From: Clostridia bacterium DTU025
GTDB lineage: Bacteria; Bacillota; DTU025
DNA: 62,519 nucleotides
Reading direction: 5' to 3'
Assembly: GCA_001513145.1 (NCBI GenBank)
Contig: LFSP01000041.1
Coordinates: 16,405-78,923, forward strand
In this document: one piece after another, positions 45,872-59,313 of the stretch
Layout: every line of letters starts with the position of its first letter
Numbering within the stretch: position 1 is the stretch's first letter
The notes under the pieces: model-generated
The model's database searches: none
The model's input: only the letters and a program-made list of their open reading frames with translations
Told to the model about the DNA's origin: nothing
Translations under genes and position numbers: made by a program

Positions 45872-46375
45872 TTGTTGGAAAGCATCGAGAAAGATGGGAT
45901 CGTGCGTTGGGAAGATGTGCAAGGTTGCCCGGGCTGTCCGACTAAGCCCAGAGCCGACAGGCCCGTGGCGGTGGTCGAGTGCCTGCAGGAGATCCCATGC
46001 AACCCCTGCGAGACCAGCTGTCCGTTTGGAGCCATCAAGGTGGGCGACCCCATCACAAACCTTCCCGTGCTGAACGAGGATCTGTGCACCGGCTGCGGCA
46101 CCTGTGTGGCGGCCTGTCCCGGCCTGGCCATCTTCCTGGAGGACGATTCCCACGGCCCTGACGTGGCCCAGGTGACGTTCCCGTATGAGTACCTGCCCCT
46201 GCCTGAGAAGGGCGAGCGCGTGCAGGCGACGAACCGCGCGGGCGAGGTCATCTGCGAGGCCACCGTCGTGCGGGTGAGGAAGCCCACGAAGGCCACGAAC
46301 AAGACTGCAGTCATAACGATATCCGTTCCCCGGGACTACCTCCATGAGGCCAGGGGAATAGCTCTTAAGCGCTGA
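45872..46375 (+). CDS. Ferredoxin-like protein with [4Fe-4S] motifs
   Basis: 167 residues. Two cysteine clusters: CNPCETSCP (near residue 43) with its upstream GCPGCP, and CTGCGTCVAACP (near 72), the latter a classical [4Fe-4S] motif. The region IPCNPCETSCPFGAIKVGDP matches small iron-sulfur proteins that accompany FAD-dependent amine or proline/hydroxyproline dehydrogenases in Clostridia. The C-terminal 80 residues form a strand-rich domain of unknown function. No such flavoprotein is adjacent here, so the partner is unknown. TTG 45872 lies eight bases after GGAGGAG. Confidence 0.85.
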   Translation: MLESIEKDGIVRWEDVQGCPGCPTKPRADRPVAVVECLQEIPCNPCETSCPFGAIKVGDPITNLPVLNEDLCTGCGTCVAACPGLAIFLEDDSHGPDVAQVTFPYEYLPLPEKGERVQATNRAGEVICEATVVRVRKPTKATNKTAVITISVPRDYLHEARGIALKR

Positions 46376-46401
46376 TAGCTGGTATTCTGCCATCACTGGC
46401 G

Positions 46402-46430
46402 GGCCGGCCCGGCGAAGCGCAGGGCCGGCC
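46402..46430 (+). terminator. GC hairpin ahead of hpt
   Basis: GGCCGGCCC and GGGCCGGCC pair perfectly around an 11-base loop, 27 bases after the ferredoxin stop. No U-tract; terminator or attenuator possible. Confidence 0.45.
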
Positions 46431-46459
46431 TCTGGAGTTGAATAGGAGGAAGTACACAA

Positions 46460-47041
46460 GTGTCTGGGCCGTCGCTGAACATTGCAGACGACATCAGAGA
46501 GATACTGATAACGTCCGAGGCCATCAGGGAAAGGACGGCGGAGCTGGGCGCCGAGATCTCCCGGGACTACGCAGGCAAGGACGTGCTCCTGGTGTGCGTG
46601 CTGAAGGGCGCCATGGTGTTCATGGCTGACCTGATGCGCCACATCACCATCCCGGTGTGCATCGACACCATCGCGGTCTCAAGCTACGGTGCGGCAACGG
46701 TATCGTCGGGCGTGGTCAGGATCGTCAAGGACCTGGATGCGCCAGTCGCCGACAAGCACGTCCTCGTGGTCGAGGACATAGTCGATTCCGGGCTCACCCT
46801 GAGCTATCTCCGCAACTACCTGTTCAATCGCAAGCCTGCGTCGGTGAGGATATGCACGCTCCTGGACAAGCCGGAGCGCAGGGAGGTATCGATAACCCCC
46901 GACTACTGCGGCTTCGTGATCCCTAACCACTTCGTGGTGGGCTATGGCCTGGATTACCAGGAGCGGTACCGCAACCTGCCGTTCATCGGGATTCCCCACG
47001 ACTACGTGTGGGCGAGCAACCACAACAACCATAAGCAGTAA
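46460..47041 (+). CDS. hpt: Hypoxanthine phosphoribosyltransferase
   Basis: 193 residues; salvages hypoxanthine and guanine with PRPP. PRPP loop [17 protein letters not shown] near residue 100, [12 protein letters not shown] near 48 and [20 protein letters not shown] near 160 (core [15 protein letters not shown]) match Hpt. GTG 46460 follows GGAGGA. The GMP synthase gene comes 11 bases later, a purine pair. Confidence 0.97.
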   Translation: MSGPSLNIADDIREILITSEAIRERTAELGAEISRDYAGKDVLLVCVLKGAMVFMADLMRHITIPVCIDTIAVSSYGAATVSSGVVRIVKDLDAPVADKHVLVVEDIVDSGLTLSYLRNYLFNRKPASVRICTLLDKPERREVSITPDYCGFVIPNHFVVGYGLDYQERYRNLPFIGIPHDYVWASNHNNHKQ

Positions 47042-47052
47042 GGGGTGTTACA

Positions 47053-48027
47053 GTGAAGACAGTCGGTGCAGAGACGTTCGACGCCGCCGGGTTCATTCAA
47101 CGGGCAGTGGCAGAGATCGCAGAGCAGATCGGACATGGCAGGGCAGTTTGCGGGCTTTCGGGGGGCATCGACTCCGCAGTCTCGGCGGTGCTGGTGCACA
47201 GGGCCATTGGAGACAGGCTCACGTGCATCTTCGTGGACCATGGCATGATGCGGCAGGGCGAGCCCGCTGAGGTCGAGAGGGTCTTCAGGGAGCAGCACAA
47301 CATCAACCTGGTGATGGTGGATGCTGTCGATCGGTTCCTCGGCCGCCTCAAGGGCGTGGCCGATCCTGAGCGCAAGCGCAAGATCATCGGCGAGGAGTTC
47401 ATCAGGGTGTTCGAGGAGGAGGCTGCGAAGCTGGGACCCATCGAGTTCCTAGTTCAGGGCACCATCTACCCAGACATCCTCGAGAGCGCCCAGGGCCACC
47501 AGGGCGTGAAGGTGAAGAGCCACCACAACGTAGGCGGCCTGCCCGAGCATGTGGGGTTCAGCCTGGTGGAGCCGGTGAAGGGCCTTTACAAGTGGCAGGT
47601 GCGACTGGTAGGGGAAGCGCTGGGACTGCCCAAGTCCCTCACCCGCAGGCAGCCGTTTCCCGGACCAGGCCTGGGCGTGAGGTGCATCGGCGAGATCACC
47701 CGCGAGAAGCTTGACACGCTCAGGGCGGCTGACGCCATCGTGAGGCAGGAGATGGATCCCATCGCCGACGAGCTGGGACTGTTCCAGTACTTCGCCGTGC
47801 TGCCCGACCTTAAGAGCGTGGGAGTGGCTGACGGAGAGAGGACGTACTCGCACCTGGTGGCCGTGAGGGCGGTGCTGAGCCCTGACGCGGTGAGCGCGAA
47901 ATGGGCGCGGATCCCCTTCGACGTGCTGGAACGGATCTCCGCGCGCATCACTGCGGAGGTGCCCGGGGTCAACAGAGTGGTGTACGACATCACGTCAAAG
48001 CCGCCGGCGACGATAGAATGGGAGTGA
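47053..48027 (+). CDS. guaA: GMP synthase ATP-pyrophosphatase subunit, no glutaminase domain
   Basis: 324 residues. PP-loop [13 protein letters not shown] (near residue 34), GTIYPD near 137, [11 protein letters not shown] near 156, and the C-terminal dimerisation domain with [12 protein letters not shown] near 198 and [13 protein letters not shown] at the end. This equals residues from about 190 on of a normal bacterial GuaA; the class-I amidotransferase domain is absent, as in archaeal GuaAb. The start GTG 47053 sits 11 bases after hpt, and upstream sequence encodes Hpt, so the half is not hidden by a frameshift. It needs free ammonia or a separate GuaAa subunit outside the window. Confidence 0.95.
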   Translation: MKTVGAETFDAAGFIQRAVAEIAEQIGHGRAVCGLSGGIDSAVSAVLVHRAIGDRLTCIFVDHGMMRQGEPAEVERVFREQHNINLVMVDAVDRFLGRLKGVADPERKRKIIGEEFIRVFEEEAAKLGPIEFLVQGTIYPDILESAQGHQGVKVKSHHNVGGLPEHVGFSLVEPVKGLYKWQVRLVGEALGLPKSLTRRQPFPGPGLGVRCIGEITREKLDTLRAADAIVRQEMDPIADELGLFQYFAVLPDLKSVGVADGERTYSHLVAVRAVLSPDAVSAKWARIPFDVLERISARITAEVPGVNRVVYDITSKPPATIEWE

Positions 48028-48908
48028 AACTCTCACCGCAGCTCTGGGCTGACCTGGGGCTCGTCGGCATCTGCGTCATCTGGGGCACCAGTTTCGCCAT
48101 CGTGAAGACCGTGGTGGTGGGGATCAACCCGGCGACGTTCATCACGGTGAGGTTCGTCATGGCCGCGCTGGTCATCGGAGCCATGTGCGGAGGCAGGCTC
48201 CGCAGGCTCGACAGGAAGGTGTGGGCGGCAGGGCTCCTGGCATCGGTGCCGCTGATGGCGGGCTTTCTGACTCAAACTGCCGGGCTGCCGCTTACCACAG
48301 CCTCGAAAGCCGGCTTCATCACTGGCATGCACGTGGTCTTCACACCCTTGCTGGACTGGGCCTTCGCGAAGCGCCCCATAGCCCGCTACCAGATGGTCGG
48401 GGTCGGACTGGCCGTCCTGGGGCTGGGCCTCCTCAGCATCGAGGGGCTCGAGCCGCCGTCACCCGGGGACCTGTTGGTGCTGCTGTGCGCCCTGGCATTC
48501 GCTGTGCACATTGTGGTACTCTCGAAGTTCAGTGCGGTGCACGATGGCTTTCTGCTGTCCTTCACCCAGATGGTGGGCGCTGCGCTCCTGGCCGGGGCTG
48601 TGGCCAATGGCGATCTTGTGCAGGCGGCCCGTTTCGGCCGGGAGGTGTGGATGTCGGTGACGTACCTTGCGGTGATGGGAACCGGCGTGGCGTACCTCGT
48701 GCAGACCCTGGCGCAGCGATATACCCCGCCCACCAGGGCGGCGCTTCTGATGCAGCTTGAGCCGGTGTTCGCTGCGGCCTTCGCCTGGCTGCTAATCGGT
48801 GAGACGATGACTGCCCGACAGTACGCCGGCGCGGCGCTTATCCTGGCCGGGATACTTGCCTGCCAGGCGGGGGACGCCAGGCAGGCCAAGATGGGAGCGG
48901 AAGGGTAA
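48018..48908 (+). CDS. EamA/DMT-family transporter
   Basis: 296 residues with ten hydrophobic segments and two EamA repeats; [15 protein letters not shown] near residue 15 and the second-repeat [25 protein letters not shown] region (core [16 protein letters not shown]) are typical. Substrate unknown; family members export amino acids or other metabolites. ATG 48018 overlaps the guaA end; upstream ribosome-binding signal is weak. Confidence 0.9.
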   Translation: MGVKLSPQLWADLGLVGICVIWGTSFAIVKTVVVGINPATFITVRFVMAALVIGAMCGGRLRRLDRKVWAAGLLASVPLMAGFLTQTAGLPLTTASKAGFITGMHVVFTPLLDWAFAKRPIARYQMVGVGLAVLGLGLLSIEGLEPPSPGDLLVLLCALAFAVHIVVLSKFSAVHDGFLLSFTQMVGAALLAGAVANGDLVQAARFGREVWMSVTYLAVMGTGVAYLVQTLAQRYTPPTRAALLMQLEPVFAAAFAWLLIGETMTARQYAGAALILAGILACQAGDARQAKMGAEG

Positions 48909-50359
48909 TGGTCTTGAAGCGCTTGGAGATGGCCCTCGATCGGGCGCGACGGGCTGGCGCGTCATACGCCGACGCGCGCGCCGTCTTCACCGAATCCGAC
49001 AGTCTCACAATGAAGAATGGACAGGTAGAGTCAGCCGCCGCATCGGAGTCCCAGGGCATGGGAGTGAGGGCCCTGGTGAACGGATGCTGGGGGTACGCCG
49101 CCACGAGCAGCCTCAGCGACGAGGACGTGACCCGCGCGGCGGAACGGGCGGTGGCGGTGGCCGCGGCCAGCGCGAAGGTGGCCAAGCGCCGGGCGGTGCT
49201 GGCGCCGCTGGAGGCTGTGGTGGCCCGCTGGGAGTCGCAGTGCGAAATCGATCCGTGGTCGGTGCCGAGGGCCCACAAGGTGGACCTGCTGCGGGAGGCG
49301 TGCGCCAGGGTGAGGTCTGGAGGAAACGACGTCAGGGTGGCCCTGGCCTACATGAAGGCGCTGCGCGAGCGCAAGCTGTTTGCCAGCACCGAGGGAGCCA
49401 GGATCGAGCAGATCATCACTATGACATCGGCTGGAGTGCGCGCGGTGGCGGTGGGCGACGGAGAGGTGCAGCAGCGGTCGTACCCAGGAACCTTCGACGG
49501 CAACGTGCGCCAGGCCGGCTACGAGTGGGTGGAGGAACTGGATATCGCCGGAAACGCCAGGCGCGCAGGCCAGGAGGCGCAGGCGCTGCTGGCGGCGGAA
49601 CAGTGCCCGGAGGCCGTCACCACGCTGGTGCTAGGAACCAACCAGCTGGCGCTGCAGATCCACGAGTCGTGCGGCCACCCTGTGGAGCTCGACAGGGTGC
49701 TTGGCACCGAGGCGTCGTTTGCGGGCACCAGCTTCCTGACGCCTGAGAAGATTGGCAGTTTTCAGTACGGTTCGCCCCTGGTGAACCTGTACGCCGATTC
49801 CACGCTGCCCGGGGGCCTCGGCACCTTCGGCTACGATGACGAGGGCGTGCCGGCGTGCCAGAGCGACTTGGTGCGGGGCGGCGTGTTCGTCGGATACCTG
49901 ATGTCGCGGGAGACCGCCTCGGAGCTGGGCACAGAGAGCAACGCGGCCATGCGCGCCAGCGGATGGAACCGCATGCCCATCATACGCATGACCAACATCT
50001 GCCTGGCCCCGGGTTGTGGGAAGCTGGATGACCTGATCCGCGACGTCGACGACGGCGTGTTCATGGACGGCATCAGGAGCTGGAGCATCGACGACCGCAG
50101 GCTGAACTTCCAGTTCGGCTGCGAGATAGGCTACAGGATCAGAGGAGGCCGGCTTGGCGAGATCATAAAGAACCCCACATACACCGGCATCACCCCCGAG
50201 TTCTGGCGCAGCTGCGACGGCATAGCCGGCCCTGAGGAGTGGGTGCTGTGGGGCGTGCCCAACTGTGGCAAGGGCGAGCCGCTTCAGGTTATGCACGTGG
50301 GTCACGGCTGCTCCCCGGCGAGGTTCAGGAACGTCAGGGTGGGGGTGGGACGATGGTAG
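48908..50359 (+). CDS. tldD: TldD-family metalloprotease subunit
   Basis: 483 residues. The zinc motif H-E-x3-H is seen as HESCGH (His252, Glu253, His257), where most TldD proteins have HEAxGH. GTFGYDDEGVPA near 307 and SRETASELG near 337 are conserved. TldD pairs with TldE to form a barrel that takes unfolded peptides such as microcin B17 precursor and CcdA. ATG 48908 overlaps the transporter stop by one base. Confidence 0.93.
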   Translation: MVLKRLEMALDRARRAGASYADARAVFTESDSLTMKNGQVESAAASESQGMGVRALVNGCWGYAATSSLSDEDVTRAAERAVAVAAASAKVAKRRAVLAPLEAVVARWESQCEIDPWSVPRAHKVDLLREACARVRSGGNDVRVALAYMKALRERKLFASTEGARIEQIITMTSAGVRAVAVGDGEVQQRSYPGTFDGNVRQAGYEWVEELDIAGNARRAGQEAQALLAAEQCPEAVTTLVLGTNQLALQIHESCGHPVELDRVLGTEASFAGTSFLTPEKIGSFQYGSPLVNLYADSTLPGGLGTFGYDDEGVPACQSDLVRGGVFVGYLMSRETASELGTESNAAMRASGWNRMPIIRMTNICLAPGCGKLDDLIRDVDDGVFMDGIRSWSIDDRRLNFQFGCEIGYRIRGGRLGEIIKNPTYTGITPEFWRSCDGIAGPEEWVLWGVPNCGKGEPLQVMHVGHGCSPARFRNVRVGVGRW

Positions 50360-51714
50360 GCAGGGAAGGCGCCCTCGAGATACTGGGACAGGCGCTGTCG
50401 TGCCTAGCGCAGGCGGGGGCGGATGCCGGCGAGGTGGTGCTTCTGTCCGAAAGGGACGGCCTCACTCGGTTCGCCAACTCCCAGATCCACCAGAGCAGCG
50501 ATGTGGAGGACGTCAGGCTGCAGCTCAAGGCCGTGGTAGACGCGAAGGAAGGCTGGGCAACGGCGAACGGAGTGAACGGGGAGGCCATGGCCCGCGCGGC
50601 GCGGGCAGCGTGCGACATCGCGAGGGTGCAGCCTGAGGGCGACTCAGGCGTGGAGCCTGCCGAGCCGCAGGCATACGAGGATGCCGAGACCTTCGACGAG
50701 CCCACTGCGGCGGCAGGCCCGGAAGCCAGGGCCGACGCGGTGGCCAGGGCCGTGGTGCGCGCCGACAGGCACCGGCTCATCGCGTCGGGTGCGCTACGCA
50801 CCAGGGCTATGGAGGTGTCTTACGCCAACAGCAACGGCGCCATGGCGTACGCGCGGTGGACGGGCGCGTCGTTCAAGGCCGTGGTGTTGACTGATCTTGG
50901 CCCCGACGCCGGCTCAGGATATGCCGAGGCTGGGGCGTGCAGGATAGGCGACATCGACGTGGAAAGTCTGGGTGAGGAGGCCGTGGCGCTGTGCCTGGGC
51001 ACGAGAGGTCCGGACGACCTTGAACCCGGCGAGTACGTCGTCGTGCTGAAGCACGCGGCGGTGGCGACGGCGGTGGAACTGTTGGCTATGATGGGAGCCA
51101 GCGGCCAGGAGTACGTGGAGGGCCGGAGCTACGCTTCGGGTCGGCTGGGGCAGAGGATCACCAGCGAGTTGGTTACAATAGCGGATGACTGGCACGCGCC
51201 AGGCATGTTCGCCTTACCCTTCGATTTTCAGGGGATGCCGCGGCAGGCGGTGCGCCTCATCGACCGGGGCGTTGCCGCAGGCGTGCTCCACGATAGGGCC
51301 AGCGCGGCTCTGGCAGGCGCCCGGTCTACGGGACATGGGCTTTCCGGCGGGATGGCCCGCGGGGGGCACCCGTTCCACCTGACCATGGCACCGGGCGACT
51401 CGTCTGTGGAGGAGATGGTCTCCAGTGTGAAAAGGGGAGTGCTGGTCACCAGGTTCAACTACGCCAATCCCGTGCATCCGGTGAAGACGGTCTTCACCGG
51501 CATGACGAAAGACGGCACGTTCCTGATTGAAAACGGAGAGCTGGTTCGGCCCCTTCGGAACCTCAGGTTCACAGACTCGCTGCTGGATGGGGTCTTTGCG
51601 AAGGTCAGCCGGCTGTCACGGGACGTTCAGATGTTCCCAGACGAACTGGGGCCGGGGATGTGCAGCGCGCCGGCCATTCTGACAAGGCTCAATTTCACGG
51701 GTTCATCCGTGTAG
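50353..51714 (+). CDS. tldE: TldE/PmbA-family metalloprotease subunit
   Basis: 453 residues. Lacks the HExxxH motif, as expected of the E subunit, and has RFANSQIHQSSDVED near residue 36, VLKHAAVATAVELL near 230 and a conserved end. ATG 50353 overlaps the tldD stop by 7 bases, so the heterodimer partners are coupled. An Ala/Glu-rich segment (about 95-130) is not conserved. Confidence 0.92.
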   Translation: MVGREGALEILGQALSCLAQAGADAGEVVLLSERDGLTRFANSQIHQSSDVEDVRLQLKAVVDAKEGWATANGVNGEAMARAARAACDIARVQPEGDSGVEPAEPQAYEDAETFDEPTAAAGPEARADAVARAVVRADRHRLIASGALRTRAMEVSYANSNGAMAYARWTGASFKAVVLTDLGPDAGSGYAEAGACRIGDIDVESLGEEAVALCLGTRGPDDLEPGEYVVVLKHAAVATAVELLAMMGASGQEYVEGRSYASGRLGQRITSELVTIADDWHAPGMFALPFDFQGMPRQAVRLIDRGVAAGVLHDRASAALAGARSTGHGLSGGMARGGHPFHLTMAPGDSSVEEMVSSVKRGVLVTRFNYANPVHPVKTVFTGMTKDGTFLIENGELVRPLRNLRFTDSLLDGVFAKVSRLSRDVQMFPDELGPGMCSAPAILTRLNFTGSSV

Positions 51715-51750
51715 CATACATCGTGTACGCAAAGAGGAGTTGTTGCTTCG

Positions 51751-53211
51751 ATGAACACGCCCGACAAAGTAAGGGTGAGGATCGCACCTTCGCCCACCGG
51801 CAACTGTCACGTAGGTACAGCCCGAACAGCTCTTTACAACATGCTGTTCGCCAGGAAGTACGGGGGCAAGTTCGTGCTCAGGATAGACGATACCGACCTT
51901 CAGCGCAGCACCAAGGAGTCGGAAGAGGGCGTGCTCGAAGGCTTGAGATGGCTCAACATCAAGTGGGATGAGGGCCCGGATGTGGGCGGTCCCTACGCCC
52001 CGTACAGGCAGATGGAGAGGCAGCATACATACAGGCAAGTGGCCGAGCAGCTCATGGCCCAGGGCGATGCCTATCACTGCTACTGCACCCCTGAGGAGCT
52101 TGAGGCGGAGCGCAAGGCAGCGCTGGCTGAGGGCAGGCCTCCGCGCTACTCGGGCAAGTGCGCCCGCCTCACGGATGAGGAGCGGGCCAGGCTTGATGCC
52201 AGCGGCGCCAAACGCGTGGTGCGCCTGAAGGTTCCTGAGACAACGCTGTCCTTTGTCGACCTGGTCAGGGGCGAACAGCACAAGAACATGGCCGAGCGCG
52301 GCGACTTCGTCATCATCAAGAGCGACGGAAGCCCGGTGTACAACTTCGCCACCGTCGTCGACGAGCACTTGATGGAGATAACCCACGTGTTCAGGGCGGT
52401 GGAGCACCTGACCAACACCTTCGACCAGCTGGCGGTGTACCACGCTATGGGCTGGGCTCCGCCGCAGTTCGGTCACCTGACGCTGATGCTGAATCCCGAC
52501 CGCACCAAGATCTCGAAGCGGGCAGGGGCGGTGTACATCGGCGAGTTCAGGGAGATGGGCTACTTGCCTGAGGCGCTGGTGAACTTCCTGGCGCTCTTGG
52601 GCTGGAACCCCGGCACCGACCAGGAGATCTTCAGCATGGACCAGCTGGTGGAGGCGTTCTCCGTGGAGACGCTGTCGAAGTCAGATGCCATATTCGACAT
52701 CAAGAAGCTGGACTGGTTCAACGGCGTGTACATCCGAAGCCTCACCGTGGCGGATCTTGCCAGCAGGGTTAAGCCCTTCATGGAGAAGGCCGGGTTCGAT
52801 GTGAGCGACCAGGCCAGGCTGGAGGCGGCGGTCAGCCTGATCACCGACAGGATCAACAAGCTCACCGAGGCGCCCGACATGATCGGGTTCCTCTTCACCA
52901 AGGAGATCGAGATATCCAGTGACGCTTTCCTGGGGAAGGGCAAGATCGGGCCCGACCAGGCGCGGGAGGCGCTGGCCCGCTCCCGGGAGGCGCTGGCGGC
53001 ACTCAAGGAGTGGGAGCACGAGACGGTGGAGTCGGCGCTGAGGGGCCTGGCGGACCAGATGCGCTGGAAGGCTGGCGATCTCCTTATGCAGGTGCGCATA
53101 GCCATCACCGGCCGGCGCGTTACCCCGCCTCTCTTCGAGAGCCTGGTGCTCCTGGGAAAGGACGAGTCGTTGCGGCGGATCGGGCAAGCCCTGGCGGTGC
53201 TTGGAGACTGA
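51751..53211 (+). CDS. gltX: Glutamyl-tRNA synthetase
   Basis: 486 residues, class-I synthetase. HIGH-type motif is HVGT (APSPTGNCHVGTARTALYN, residues about 12-30), KMSKS-type is KISKR near 254. The usual RGEDH segment reads RAVEHLTNT near 215, a divergent form. With gatCAB in the same cluster and no glnS seen, it may be non-discriminating and also charge tRNA-Gln. ATG 51751 lies ten bases after GAGGAG. Confidence 0.95.
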   Translation: MNTPDKVRVRIAPSPTGNCHVGTARTALYNMLFARKYGGKFVLRIDDTDLQRSTKESEEGVLEGLRWLNIKWDEGPDVGGPYAPYRQMERQHTYRQVAEQLMAQGDAYHCYCTPEELEAERKAALAEGRPPRYSGKCARLTDEERARLDASGAKRVVRLKVPETTLSFVDLVRGEQHKNMAERGDFVIIKSDGSPVYNFATVVDEHLMEITHVFRAVEHLTNTFDQLAVYHAMGWAPPQFGHLTLMLNPDRTKISKRAGAVYIGEFREMGYLPEALVNFLALLGWNPGTDQEIFSMDQLVEAFSVETLSKSDAIFDIKKLDWFNGVYIRSLTVADLASRVKPFMEKAGFDVSDQARLEAAVSLITDRINKLTEAPDMIGFLFTKEIEISSDAFLGKGKIGPDQAREALARSREALAALKEWEHETVESALRGLADQMRWKAGDLLMQVRIAITGRRVTPPLFESLVLLGKDESLRRIGQALAVLGD

Positions 53212-53214
53212 GGG

Positions 53215-57814
<4,600 letters not shown>

Positions 57815-57815
<1 letters not shown>

Positions 57816-59311
57816 TGTCGGAGAACGTGCTCGACCTGAGCGTTCATGAACTGCGGCGGAAGCTCCTTCAGGGCCAGGTGACCGCCGCCGACATGGTGGA
57901 TGCGGCCCTGAAGCGCATTGAGGCCCTTGACGGCGCCATCGGAGCGTTTATCACCGTGGATGCCGAGGGCGCGCGTGTCGCGGCCGAAAAGGTGGACAGG
58001 ATGGTCACCGAGGCCGTAAGGTCCGGCGACGAGAAGGCGCTCCCGCCTCTTGCGGGGATCCCGGTGGCCCTCAAGGACAACATCTGCACCCGCGGCCTGC
58101 GCACCACGGCGTCAAGCAGGATCCTGGAGAGCTTCGTGCCGCCGTACTCGGCGACTGTCGTGGAGAAGCTACAGTCTGCAGGGGCAATAGTGGTGGGCAA
58201 GACGAACCTGGACGAGTTCGCCATGGGCTCCACGACGGAGTCGTCGGCCTTCCACACCACGCGCAACCCGTGGGACCTGGAGCGGGTGCCGGGCGGCTCC
58301 AGCGGCGGCTCCGCCGCGGCGGTGGCCGCAGGCATGGCCAGCGCGGCGGTGGGGACGGATACCGGCGGCTCGGTGAGGCTGCCCTCGGCCTTCTGCGGCA
58401 CGGTGGGGCTGAAGCCCACCTACGCCCGGGTGAGCCGGTACGGGGTGATCTCGTACGGATCGTCTCTTGACTGCGTGGGCCCCATCGCCGGCAACGTGCT
58501 TGACTGCGCCATCATGCTGGGCGTCATGGCAGGGCTCGACCCGAGGGATGCCACCTCGTCGCCTGAGCCGGTGCCGGACTATGTGGAGTCCGCAAGGAGC
58601 GGCCTCGACGGGCTCCAGGGCGTGAGGATCGGCGTGCCGGCGGAGTTCTTCGCCCCCGGAATAGCCAGCGGAGTCAGGGAGACGGTGGAGCGCACACTGC
58701 ATCGGCTGGAGGAGGCCGGAGCGGAGCTGGTGGACGTGTCTCTGCCGCACGTTGAGTATTCTGTCGCGGTGTACTATCTTGTGGCAACGGCCGAAGCCAG
58801 CTCCAACCTGGCGCGCTATGACGGCGTGCGGTACGGGCTCCGCGCCGAAGGCAAAGACGATGTGGGCAGCACCATCGCCGCCAGCCGCACCGAAGGTTTC
58901 GGGCAGGAGGTGCAGCGCAGGATACTCCTGGGCTCGCACGCCCTGAGCGCAGGCAATTACGCCGCCTACTTCGACAAGGCCATGAGGGTGCGCACCCTGA
59001 TACGCAGGGACATCGAGGCGGCCCTGGAGAAGTGCGACTGCTTCGTGTCGCCCACATCTTCCACCACTGCGTTCAAGATAGGCGAGGTGAGGGACCCGCT
59101 GGCCATGTACCTGCAGGACATCTACACCATCGTGGCCAACCTGGCCGGGGTGCCAGCCATCTCGGTGCCCTGCGGGCTTCATCAGGGCTTGCCAGTGGGG
59201 TTCCAGGTGTTCGGCCCGATGTTCGGGGAGCCGACGCTGTTCAGGGTGGCCGCAGCAGTGGAGCAGGCATCAGCCGGCGAGATGCGCCGGCCCAAGCTGG
59301 AGGTGATGTGA
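57815..59311 (+). CDS. gatA: Amidotransferase subunit GatA
   Basis: 498 residues; amidase that releases ammonia from glutamine. The Ser-cisSer-Lys triad is present: Lys87 in ALKDNICT and the two serines of PGGSSGGSAAAVA and GTDTGGSVRLP (about 162 and 186). GTG 57815 follows GGAGGAAGG and overlaps the gatC stop by one base. Confidence 0.98.
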
Positions 59312-59313
59312 GA

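Noticed and set aside
45140-46642. 500-codon minus-strand frame
   Set aside because: It spans three well-supported plus-strand genes (ComB-like, ferredoxin-like, hpt) and has no recognisable motif.
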